From: an uncultured Ruminococcus sp.
Lineage (GTDB): Bacteria > Bacillota > Clostridia > Oscillospirales > Ruminococcaceae
Length of the DNA stretch: 5,158 nt
NCBI GenBank assembly: GCA_946544695.1
Contig: CAMNMO010000229.1
Span: forward strand, 1 to 5,158
Reading direction: 5' to 3'
Part shown: positions 1-5,054 of the stretch, piece by piece
How the letters are laid out: each line of letters begins with the position of its first letter
How positions within the stretch are numbered: the first letter of the stretch is position 1
Program-made: the position numbers and the translations under genes
Notes under the pieces: model-generated
Database searches by the model: none
The model's input: the letters and a program-made list of their open reading frames with translations, nothing else
What the model was told of the DNA's origin: nothing

Positions 1-921
1 GCTTATCTCCCTCCTGACCCTTTCCAGTTCCTCGAGAAACATTCTGTCTGTGGCGGAAAGGCGGTAGCTTGACTGGTATATCAGCACGTCCTTGTTGGTC
101 TTGCTGATGAGGGGCGTGCGGCGCTGCACAAGCTTGCAGCGGTCAAGTATCTCCTGCGGCATGGGCGATACCCACATGTAGGAATCGGGACACGCTGAAA
201 GAATATCGAACTGGCTGCCCCTTTCATATACGTAGATATGCCTGCGGTGGCGGCGCAGGTCGGCGTTTTTCTTCTGGTAGAAGGCTGAGATGTTTGGCAC
301 CGTGTTGTCGCCGTGCAGTATCTCTATGTACTTTTCAAGCACTTCTTCGGTTATCTCATCTTCCTGTGCCAGCGGACTGTCCTCACTCATTATCAGCACG
401 TAGTCGTACTGCCAGCTGCTGTGCACCGCCAGATTCTTTTCTTCAAGCAGCGGCAGGAAGAAGCTTTCGTAAGCTATGGGGTAGCGTATCAGACCCAGGT
501 CGTACTCGCATTCCACCACAGAATTTATGGTCTCCATCGAGTTTGTCTCCTTGATCTTTATGTCCATCGACTGCCTGTCGGACAGCCTGTTCAGAAAACA
601 GGTGAATGCATGTGTGACGTAGCTTGCCCTGGGCAGCAGCAGCGAAAAACTTATGCTGTCCGCTGAATTGTCGCTGTAAAGATTCTCCATCTTGTCCAGC
701 TGAACAAGTATGGCTTTGGCATACTGCAAAAATTCCTTGCCCTTGTCAGTCGGCACTACTCCTTTTGCAGACCGCTTGAATATCGGTATGCCCACCTCAT
801 GTTCCATTTCCTTGATAGCTTTCGAGAGATTGGGCTGTCCCATATAAAGTGCAGCCGCAGCCTTTGTTATCGACCCCAGCCGTTCAACTTCGACCACGTA
901 TCTCAGATGTGTCAGATTCAT
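1..921 (-). CDS. LysR-family transcriptional regulator (3' end cut by window edge)
   Basis: The reverse strand from ATG at 921-919 is open for 307 codons to base 1, so the stop lies just outside the window; LysR proteins are usually about 300 residues, so little is missing. The protein begins MNLTHLRYVVEVERLGSITK. Residues 1-62 form the winged helix-turn-helix typical of the family (AAAALYMGQPNLSKAIKEME, about 21-40, then GIPIFKR and the PTDKGKEFL wing and linker). From about residue 88 (SISFSLLLPR) to the end is the periplasmic-binding-like effector domain. The start is supported by GGAGGAA (932-926) four bases upstream. It is a cytoplasmic DNA-binding regulator; its effector cannot be read from sequence. 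LysR genes often control a divergent neighbour, which here is the crp/aldo-keto reductase operon, but the MITE between them makes that uncertain. Family assignment is firm; target is inference. Confidence 0.93.
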   Translation of the reverse strand, partial: MNLTHLRYVVEVERLGSITKAAAALYMGQPNLSKAIKEMEHEVGIPIFKRSAKGVVPTDKGKEFLQYAKAILVQLDKMENLYSDNSADSISFSLLLPRASYVTHAFTCFLNRLSDRQSMDIKIKETNSMETINSVVECEYDLGLIRYPIAYESFFLPLLEEKNLAVHSSWQYDYVLIMSEDSPLAQEDEITEEVLEKYIEILHGDNTVPNISAFYQKKNADLRRHRRHIYVYERGSQFDILSACPDSYMWVSPMPQEILDRCKLVQRRTPLISKTNKDVLIYQSSYRLSATDRMFLEELERVRREIS

Positions 922-925
922 TGAT

Positions 926-932
926 TTCCTCC
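926..932 (-). promoter_or_regulatory. Ribosome binding site of the LysR gene
   Basis: GGAGGAA on the reverse strand, with ATCA between it and the ATG at 921. This near-perfect Shine-Dalgarno fixes the start codon. Confidence 0.85.
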
Positions 933-964
933 ATCTATATAAAAAAGTATATATCGCTATGTGT

Positions 965-993
965 ATTATACAATATTATTTTTTATATGTCAA
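965..993 (-). promoter_or_regulatory. Consensus sigma-A promoter of the LysR gene
   Basis: On the reverse strand, TTGACA (993-988) and TATAAT (970-965) are separated by exactly 17 bases, so both hexamers match consensus 6/6. The predicted start of transcription is near 958, giving a leader of about 37 bases. The leader contains an AT-rich inverted repeat, TATATA-N6-TATATA (936-953), which could be an autoregulatory site but is low in complexity. A perfect promoter is unusual for a regulator gene and suggests that it is either well expressed or repressed. Confidence 0.85.
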
Positions 994-1002
994 GCTTTGC
1001 GT

Positions 1003-1011
1003 GAAAGTCGG
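1003..1011. repeat. Left target site duplication of the MITE-like element
   Basis: GAAAGTCGG directly abuts the left terminal repeat and is identical to the copy at 1155-1163. It lies only nine bases upstream of the LysR -35 box. Confidence 0.82.
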
Positions 1012-1154
1012 CACGGAAATCAATTTTTGCATAATACAAAGGTTTGAACATACATTACGGCTGTAAAATATGGGGTTGAGTGTATTCTCCCCCGCCGTAC
1101 GGCGGGGGAGAATACACAAAATACAGCTTTGTTTTGTCAAAATTGATTTCCGTG
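1012..1154. mobile_element. MITE-like non-autonomous element, 143 bp
   Basis: The element has perfect 16-bp terminal inverted repeats, CACGGAAATCAATTTT (1012-1027) and its reverse complement (1139-1154). It is flanked by an exact 9-bp direct repeat GAAAGTCGG (1003-1011 and 1155-1163), the expected footprint of target duplication. The bases just beyond the duplications differ (T at 1002, T at 1164), so the duplication is exactly 9 bp. Inside, shorter complementary blocks (ACAAA 1036-1040 with TTTGT 1128-1132; GCTGTA 1060-1065 with TACAGC 1122-1127) and a 38-bp palindrome (1080-1117) let the whole element fold into one long interrupted hairpin. It has no significant ORF, so it would need a transposase supplied in trans. 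A 9-bp duplication occurs in several insertion sequence families, and I do not assign one. The identical duplication and perfect ends suggest a fairly recent insertion, between the LysR and Crp promoters. Confidence 0.82.
1080..1117. repeat. Perfect 38-bp palindrome inside the MITE-like element
   Basis: Nineteen consecutive base pairs are self-complementary about the centre 1098/1099, with a GC-rich core (CCCCCGCCG then TA then CGGCGGGGG) and AT-richer outer arms (GTGTATTCT). There is no loop, so in RNA at least three or four central bases would stay unpaired. No T-run follows on either strand, so it is not a canonical intrinsic terminator. It could be a repeat in its own right captured in the element. 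Confidence 0.9.
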
Positions 1155-1163
1155 GAAAGTCGG
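1155..1163. repeat. Right target site duplication of the MITE-like element
   Basis: GAAAGTCGG directly abuts the right terminal repeat. Removing the element and one copy gives a continuous spacer, the likely pre-insertion state. Confidence 0.82.
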
Positions 1164-1196
1164 TCATGGCAAAATGTGTCTGCCCGATTTTTAAAA

Positions 1197-1210
1197 TTGA
1201 CAAATGTTAA
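1197..1210 (+). promoter_or_regulatory. Candidate Crp/Fnr-type operator upstream of the Crp/Fnr gene
   Basis: TTGAC-AAAT-GTTAA (1197-1210) has the 5-4-5 layout of an FNR/CRP-type box (FNR consensus TTGAT-N4-ATCAA), with one internal mismatch between its two arms. Its centre is 1203.5. With transcription starting near 1245, that is about -41.5, the standard position for activation by this family when the box overlaps or abuts the -35. The downstream gene encodes a Crp/Fnr protein, so autoregulation is a reasonable inference. Confidence 0.45.
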
Positions 1211-1238
1211 TGACAAACCCGATGTTTCGTGATATAAT
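1210..1238 (+). promoter_or_regulatory. Extended -10 promoter of the Crp/Fnr-aldo-keto reductase operon
   Basis: ATGACA (1210-1215, 5/6 match to TTGACA) lies 17 bases before TATAAT (1233-1238). TG at 1230-1231 adds the TGN extended -10. Transcription should start near 1245, leaving a leader of about 38 bases. The upstream TTGACA at 1197-1202 is 30 bases from the -10 and so cannot serve as its -35. Confidence 0.75.
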
Positions 1239-1282
1239 ACTTTACATAACGAAGGAACTCATTCAAAAAAGGGGGAACTCTC

Positions 1283-1891
1283 ATGGATAAAAAATATCTT
1301 ACAGACCAGCTGAAGGCTTTTGCTGATAAAACAGGGCTGACTGTCAGCGAGGAGATACTTGGCGAGGTGGTCAGCCTGGCAAGCTTCCGTGTGGCTGCAA
1401 AGGGAAGTCTGCTTTCTTCCGCAGGCGAAGACACTGCCGAGACAGCACTGGTGCTTTCGGGTATAGCACGCTGCTACTATATCGACGATAACGGCAGCGA
1501 CATGACAAGGGGATTTGCGCCCGAGGGCTATATGTGCATGGACGAAGGCTTTTTCGGGTACACTGAGAGGATATGCTTCTGGGAGACCCTTGAGGAGACG
1601 ACCCTGATGTTTTGCAGGACCGCCGATATCAAGGCACTTATCAACGAATATGCCGAACTTAAAGATATCTGGATAGCTCTGCTTGAAAATGCCATGCGCT
1701 ACAAGATATACCGTGAGAACAGCTTCCTTACGGAAAATTCGGCGGAACGCTATCTGCATTTCAAAAAGATGTTCCCGAAACTCAGCGGGCGGGTGCCGCA
1801 GAAGCACATAGCTACCTATCTGGGCATAGCACCCGAGTCACTGAGCAGGATAAGAAGCGCCATGAAGGAGGAGCAGGAAAATGTGCAGTGA
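1283..1891 (+). CDS. Crp/Fnr-family transcriptional regulator
   Basis: A 202-residue protein with the Crp/Fnr plan. Residues about 30-125 are the cyclic-nucleotide-binding-like beta barrel (GSLLSSAGEDTAETALVLSG, then ARCYYIDDNGSDMTRGFAPE), and a dimerisation helix follows. Residues about 150-195 are the winged helix (SAERYLHFKKMFPKLSGRVP, then QKHIATYLGIAPESLSRIRS); the IAPESLSRIR recognition segment is typical of the family. The usual cAMP-contacting residues are not obvious and there is no N-terminal cysteine cluster as in Fnr, so the ligand is unknown and it may sense none. The start at 1283 follows a G-rich ribosome site (AAGGGGGAA, 1269-1277). Its last 11 bases overlap the aldo-keto reductase start, so the two are translationally coupled. 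A Crp/Fnr-like box just upstream suggests self-control. Family assignment is firm; the regulon is unknown. Confidence 0.92.
   Translation: MDKKYLTDQLKAFADKTGLTVSEEILGEVVSLASFRVAAKGSLLSSAGEDTAETALVLSGIARCYYIDDNGSDMTRGFAPEGYMCMDEGFFGYTERICFWETLEETTLMFCRTADIKALINEYAELKDIWIALLENAMRYKIYRENSFLTENSAERYLHFKKMFPKLSGRVPQKHIATYLGIAPESLSRIRSAMKEEQENVQ
1865..1873 (+). promoter_or_regulatory. Ribosome binding site of the aldo-keto reductase, inside the Crp/Fnr gene
   Basis: AAGGAGGAG lies inside the final Crp/Fnr codons (the KEEQ region); its GGAGG core ends nine bases before the ATG at 1881. It favours 1881 over the next in-frame ATG at 1896. Confidence 0.8.
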
Positions 1892-2801
1892 TATCATGAT
1901 AGGTACCTGGGCATGGGGCACGGGGTATAACGGTTCAAGAATGATCTTCGGCAGCAGGACAGACCCCGCTGTGCTGTCAAAGACCTTTGAAAAGGCTGTG
2001 GGTCTGGGACTGAAAAACTGGGATACAGCCGCAGTTTACGGCATGGGCAGCTGCGAACAGCTGCTTGGCAGACTCATGCAGGGCAGGGAAGATATATTTA
2101 TCTCGACCAAGTTTTTCCCTGCAAAAAAGTTTAAGTCGGGTGAACTGACAAAGTCCTTTGAGGACAGCATGAAGCGTCTTGGCAGAAAGCATGCGGATAT
2201 CTTCTGGATACACACGCCCAATAATCTGAACGACAACCTGAAAGAAGCCCTGCCGCTGATGAATGACGGACGTATAAGGTCGGTGGGGATATCAAATGTT
2301 TCAATGACACACATAAAGCAGGCGGAAAAGTACCTTGCCGAAAACGGACAGAAGCTTGGTGCGGTGCAGAACCATTTCAGCCTGCTCAGAAATGACCAGC
2401 AGCCGATAATAGACTACTGCAACAGTCACGGCATTCGCTATTACGCCTATATGGTGCTTGAACAGGGTGCGCTTTCGGGCAAATACAGTGCCAAACATCA
2501 TTTTCCTGTTTTCTCCATGCGCAATCTGGCTTTCCCGAAAAGCAAGTTCATAAGGATAGAGAGGCTGCTTGCGGTGCTGCGCAAAACAGCCGAAGCACAC
2601 TCCATCGACCCGTCGCAGGTTCCTGTGCTTTGGGCGATAAGCAAGGGCGCTGTGCCCATAGTCGGCATAACAAAGCCCGAACATGCAGAAAAGCTGGCAG
2701 CAGCGCTGAAAGTCACCCTGACGGCAGAGGAGACAGATGAACTCACGGAAGAAGCAGGTAAAACAGGCATACGTCAGCAGGGCAGCTGGGAACCACAGTG
2801 A
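1881..2801 (+). CDS. Aldo/keto reductase
   Basis: A 306-residue protein of the usual length for a soluble (beta/alpha)8-barrel aldo-keto reductase, which reduces aldehydes or ketones with NAD(P)H. The catalytic tetrad can be read: Asp48 and Tyr53 in NWDTAAVYG, Lys77 in ISTKFF, His111 in WIHTPNN. VGISN (135-139) and QNHFSLL are conserved barrel strands. The C-terminal cofactor phosphate-binding stretch PIVGITKPEHAEK (259-271) is present, with Lys265 as a plausible NADPH contact. The N-terminus (IGTWAWGTG) is the typical first strand. It overlaps the Crp/Fnr gene by 11 bases and is followed by a terminator, so the two form a closed operon. The substrate is not readable from sequence. A stress or detoxification role under the Crp/Fnr protein is conceivable but unproven. 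Confidence 0.93.
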   Translation: MCSDIMIGTWAWGTGYNGSRMIFGSRTDPAVLSKTFEKAVGLGLKNWDTAAVYGMGSCEQLLGRLMQGREDIFISTKFFPAKKFKSGELTKSFEDSMKRLGRKHADIFWIHTPNNLNDNLKEALPLMNDGRIRSVGISNVSMTHIKQAEKYLAENGQKLGAVQNHFSLLRNDQQPIIDYCNSHGIRYYAYMVLEQGALSGKYSAKHHFPVFSMRNLAFPKSKFIRIERLLAVLRKTAEAHSIDPSQVPVLWAISKGAVPIVGITKPEHAEKLAAALKVTLTAEETDELTEEAGKTGIRQQGSWEPQ

Positions 2802-2805
2802 TATC

Positions 2806-2850
2806 AACAGCGGTATTTCCCCGTAAAAGGGAGGTATCGCTGTTTTCTTT
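2806..2850 (+). terminator. Rho-independent terminator of the Crp/Fnr-aldo-keto reductase operon
   Basis: Arms 2806-2821 (AACAGCGGTATTTCCC) and 2829-2844 (GGGAGGTATCGCTGTT) make a 16-bp stem with three G-U wobbles around a seven-base loop. The tail is TTTTCTTT (2843-2850). It begins five bases after the aldo-keto reductase stop and separates that operon from the uracil genes. Confidence 0.9.
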
Positions 2851-2865
2851 CCAGAAGTCGGAAAA

Positions 2866-2882
2866 AGTATAAACTTTATACT
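2866..2882. promoter_or_regulatory. Perfect 17-bp palindrome, candidate operator upstream of the uracil permease
   Basis: AGTATAAA-C-TTTATACT is an exact 8-1-8 inverted repeat, 27 bases upstream of the permease -35 box. It is too AT-rich for a terminator, and its length and symmetry suit a dimeric regulator. No known operator is recognised. Confidence 0.35.
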
Positions 2883-2909
2883 AAAATCGGTTAAAAGTTT
2901 TTGTATTTA

Positions 2910-2938
2910 TTGACAATCTGAACGGATTATGATATTAT
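2910..2938 (+). promoter_or_regulatory. Promoter of the uracil permease gene
   Basis: TTGACA (2910-2915, 6/6), a 17-base spacer and TATTAT (2933-2938, 5/6), with TG at 2930-2931 giving an extended -10. Transcription should start near 2945, leaving about 37 bases before the permease ATG. That is too short for a purine riboswitch or a PyrR attenuator. Confidence 0.82.
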
Positions 2939-2958
2939 ATAACTATAAATGCGATAAA

Positions 2959-2985
2959 ATGATGAAAGCTGGTGTCGGGATATGA
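2959..2985 (+). CDS. Possible 8-codon leader ORF overlapping the permease start
   Basis: ATG at 2959 opens MMKAGVGI and stops at TGA 2983-2985, which overlaps the permease ATG (2982-2984) as ATGA. It lies about 14 bases from the predicted transcript start and has no Shine-Dalgarno of its own. The permease start also has only a weak one (GGTG, 2971-2974), so coupled initiation is possible. It could equally be a chance ORF. Confidence 0.25.
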   Translation: MMKAGVGI

Positions 2986-4352
2986 AGCTGGTATTTGATG
3001 TTGAGGATAAGCCGTCTTTTGGCAAGCTGATAGTGTTTGCTTTGCAGCAGATGCTTGCAATACTTGCAGCGACTGTCGCTGTGCCTGTCATCATCGGCAA
3101 CGGTCTTACACCTGCGGCTGCAATGTTCGGTGCAGGCGTGGGCACGCTGGTGTATGTGGCTTTCACAAAGTTCAAAAGCCCTGTTATGCTTGGTTCGTCC
3201 TTTGCGTTCATCGGTTCGATGAGTGTGGCATTTGCAGGTGCAGCCACGATGCAGCTCGGCATGCTGGGGCTGGTACTCGGTGCAGCCTTTGCGGGAATTG
3301 TTTATGTCATCATAGCAGCGCTGATAGGTGCTGTGGGCGTTGACTGGCTGAATAAACTGATGCCCCCTGTGGTCATAGGACCTACGGTGGCGATAATAGG
3401 TCTGTCACTGGCGGGCAATGCCATCGGTGATATACAGAAAAGCGATGTTACAGATGTGAGCGGTTCAAATTATGCGGCGCTTTTCTGCGGATTTGTCACC
3501 CTTGCTGTGACCATGCTTGCCACCACCTACGGCAAAAAGATGATGCGTCTTGTGCCCTTTGTGCTTGGTATCCTGGCGGGATACGCCACTGCTTCCGTGC
3601 TGACCCTGATAGGCGATGCGGCAAATGCAGATGCACTCAAAGTGGTCGATCTCTCGGTGTTCCGTACCATAATGTTCCCTGATGACAAGGTGACGTTTGC
3701 AAGCTTTATCAAGCTGCCAGACATGGTATTTTTAGATGCCGCAGGCGGTCTTGATGAATTGACAGGCAGCTATCTGCTGACGGTGCTGGTGGCTTATGTG
3801 CCCGTGGCACTGGTGATATTTGCAGAACATGTTGCTGACCACAAGAACCTTTCTTCGGTCATAGGGCGTGACCTGCTGAAAGAACCAGGTCTTGCAAGGA
3901 CACTGCTTGGCGACGGTGTCGGTTCGATCGCAGGTTCGCTTTTCGGCGGCTGCCCAAACACGACCTACGGCGAAAGTGTGGGCTGTGTTGCCATCACAGG
4001 CAATGCATCGGCAGCCACTATCGTCGCAGCGGCTGTCGGCTGCATATTTTTCTCTTTTGTCACACCCTTTGTGGCTTTTATCGAATCCATACCCTCCTGC
4101 GTGATGGGCGGCGTCTGCGTGGCGCTGTACGGCTTTATCGCAGTATCGGGACTTAAAATGCTTAAAAATGTCGATCTTGACAGTCACCGCAACCTGTTCA
4201 CGGCATCGGTAATATTCATAGCAGGCATCGGCGGACTCAGCATAAACTTCGGTTCGGTAACGCTGACAGAGGTGGCAGCAGCGCTGATACTGGGTATACT
4301 GACAAATGTTATGCTGTCCAAAAAACAGGATAAAAAAGAGGGCGAAAGATGA
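2982..4352 (+). CDS. uraA: Uracil permease, NCS2 family (UraA/PyrP-like)
   Basis: A 456-residue integral membrane protein of the nucleobase-cation symporter-2 family, which has 14 membrane segments; it imports uracil, in UraA by proton symport. The sequence shows many hydrophobic helices (for example LQQMLAILAATVAVPVIIGN, 21-40, and VPFVLGILAG, 191-200). The substrate motifs match uracil transporters rather than xanthine or urate members: FAEHVADHKN (280-289), with Glu282 aligning with UraA Glu241, and CPNTTYGESVGCVAITG (324-340), with Glu331 aligning with UraA Glu290. EPGLARTLLGDGVGS (301-315) is also typical. The N-terminus (DKPSFGKLIVFALQQM) is that of the family and no earlier in-frame start exists, so ATG 2982 is chosen despite a weak ribosome site. 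Its stop overlaps the next ATG (ATGA). The upp gene downstream supports uracil as the substrate. Confidence 0.93.
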   Translation: MKLVFDVEDKPSFGKLIVFALQQMLAILAATVAVPVIIGNGLTPAAAMFGAGVGTLVYVAFTKFKSPVMLGSSFAFIGSMSVAFAGAATMQLGMLGLVLGAAFAGIVYVIIAALIGAVGVDWLNKLMPPVVIGPTVAIIGLSLAGNAIGDIQKSDVTDVSGSNYAALFCGFVTLAVTMLATTYGKKMMRLVPFVLGILAGYATASVLTLIGDAANADALKVVDLSVFRTIMFPDDKVTFASFIKLPDMVFLDAAGGLDELTGSYLLTVLVAYVPVALVIFAEHVADHKNLSSVIGRDLLKEPGLARTLLGDGVGSIAGSLFGGCPNTTYGESVGCVAITGNASAATIVAAAVGCIFFSFVTPFVAFIESIPSCVMGGVCVALYGFIAVSGLKMLKNVDLDSHRNLFTASVIFIAGIGGLSINFGSVTLTEVAAALILGILTNVMLSKKQDKKEGER

Positions 4353-4839
4353 AACAGTGCGAGCATTGCTATGAGCGCTTTAAAAGCGAAAAAAAATCTG
4401 CCCGAGGTGCGGCGGAAAACTCATAGAGCTAGCGGATCTTTATGACCCCGAAACAGGTGAACATGAAATGACAGATGGTGAGCGCAGGCGGTTCTTCCCG
4501 AGAACGGCGCTCGATATCGCACCGGCTGTGATGCTGTGGGGCGAGGGGACGCTGCTTATGGTAAATGCGCTCCTGTCATTTTACGGACTGTATGCTTTTC
4601 CGGCGCTGTTTCCTGCACTTGCGGGTACGGGCGTATGGGCTAAGGACAGCTTTTTCGATATGGGATCTTCGGCACGGGTCATAAACGGCGAAAATGTCAT
4701 CGAAGGTGAACGACCCGACCTTGCGAAGATACAGGCTGCTGCAAGCAGACATAATTTCATGGTAAGGCTTACGGGCATAGCATTTGCTGCTGTGTTCGGC
4801 GTGGCTGCCGTGGTATCATTCGGCGGTGCGCCCGAGTAG
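4349..4839 (+). CDS. Zinc-ribbon small membrane protein, reading frame split at an A8 run
   Basis: The gene starts at an ATGA overlap with the permease stop and reads MKQCEHCYERFKSEKK in one frame, then ends early at TAG 4424. A -1 shift at the run of eight A (4389-4396) continues as ICPRCGGKLIELADLYDPET and runs to TAG 4837. The joined 163-residue product has a proper zinc ribbon, Cys4-x2-Cys7-x10-Cys18-x2-Cys21, with one CxxC on each side of the shift, so the two parts belong together. After it come a charged linker (GERRRFF), one or two hydrophobic segments (about 55-95), a polar stretch and a final hydrophobic helix (about 138-158). The frame-zero codons GAA AAA AAA make A-AAA-AAA, a slippery heptamer. 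An internal start at ATG 4468 (AGGTGA at 4455-4460) would give a 123-residue protein without the ribbon. Programmed slippage, a recent mutation or a sequencing error are all possible. I do not recognise the function. Confidence 0.7.
4389..4396 (+). other. A8 slippery run, site of the frame change
   Basis: Eight consecutive A in frame zero as GAA AAA AAA. A one-base back-slip by the ribosome, or one extra A through polymerase slippage, restores the zinc ribbon frame. The restored frame meets a stop (TAA 4381-4383) just upstream, so it cannot be entered from before the run. Confidence 0.75.
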
Positions 4840-4897
4840 ACGCATATCGGCAGAAAAAAAGGTCATGACTATATGATAAAAAACTATGTTCATCCCT

Positions 4898-4926
4898 TTG
4901 GCACACCATAAAAAGCCGACTGTTAT
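4898..4926 (+). promoter_or_regulatory. Possible upp promoter
   Basis: TTGGCA (4898-4903, 5/6) and TGTTAT (4921-4926, 4/6) have a 17-base spacer. Transcription would start near 4933 and produce a leader of about 122 bases that includes the 4941-4971 hairpin. The -10 is weak, so this is tentative. Confidence 0.35.
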
Positions 4927-4935
4927 TACTTCCGC

Positions 4936-4975
4936 AGACAAGCTGTCTAGTGTATATGCGCTTAGACAGCTGTGT
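4936..4975. repeat. Inverted repeat and duplicated AGACA-GCTGT motif in the upp leader
   Basis: AGCTGTCTA (4941-4949) and TAGACAGCT (4963-4971) are perfectly complementary around a 13-base loop. In addition AGACA (4936-4940) can pair with TGTCT (4944-4948), so two mutually exclusive hairpins are possible. As DNA, AGACAAGCTGTCT (4936-4948) and AGACAGCTGTGT (4964-4975) are two similar imperfect palindromes. No T-run follows, so it is not a simple terminator. Confidence 0.5.
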
Positions 4976-5054
4976 AATAAATTACCGCTGTGTCAAAAAA
5001 ATGCTTTGGGCGGCAGCATGGCGGGCGAACTATATAAAAGTGAGGTTTTCAATT

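Larger units (their letters stand above)
4840..5054 (+). other. 215-bp spacer before upp with possible promoter and palindromic motif
   Basis: No convincing gene is present. It contains a candidate promoter (4898-4926), a repeated AGACA/GCTGT dyad region (4936-4975) and the upp ribosome site (GTGAGG, 5040-5045). No intrinsic terminator with a T-run was seen, so transcription from the permease may read through into upp. The PyrR-binding consensus was not recognised. Confidence 0.5.

Noticed and set aside
294..666. Two overlapping forward ORFs
   Set aside because: They lie opposite the LysR coding sequence, which is open throughout and shows clear family motifs; they are shadow frames.
936..953. 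TATATA-N6-TATATA in the LysR leader as an operator
   Set aside because: It is low-complexity AT sequence; symmetry this simple is expected by chance next to a promoter.
1080..1117. The 38-bp palindrome as an intrinsic terminator
   Set aside because: No T-run follows on either strand, and it lies between divergent promoters, where no upstream gene reads in.
1259..1807. A 182-codon reverse ORF
   Set aside because: It is antisense to the Crp/Fnr gene, has no ribosome site and no recognisable domain.
2301..2807. A 168-codon reverse ORF opposite the aldo-keto reductase
   Set aside because: The forward frame carries the catalytic tetrad; the reverse frame is compositionally odd, rich in Cys and Phe, and has no domain.
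2945..2981. Purine riboswitch or PyrR attenuator before the permease
   Set aside because: The predicted leader is only about 37 bases and contains no conserved aptamer or anti-terminator and terminator pair.
3732..4187. A 151-codon reverse ORF opposite the permease
   Set aside because: It is antisense to the conserved NCS2 motifs and is a shadow frame.
5031..5036. TATATA as a -10 box for upp
   Set aside because: No -35 lies at a suitable distance, and transcription would start at or within the ribosome binding site.
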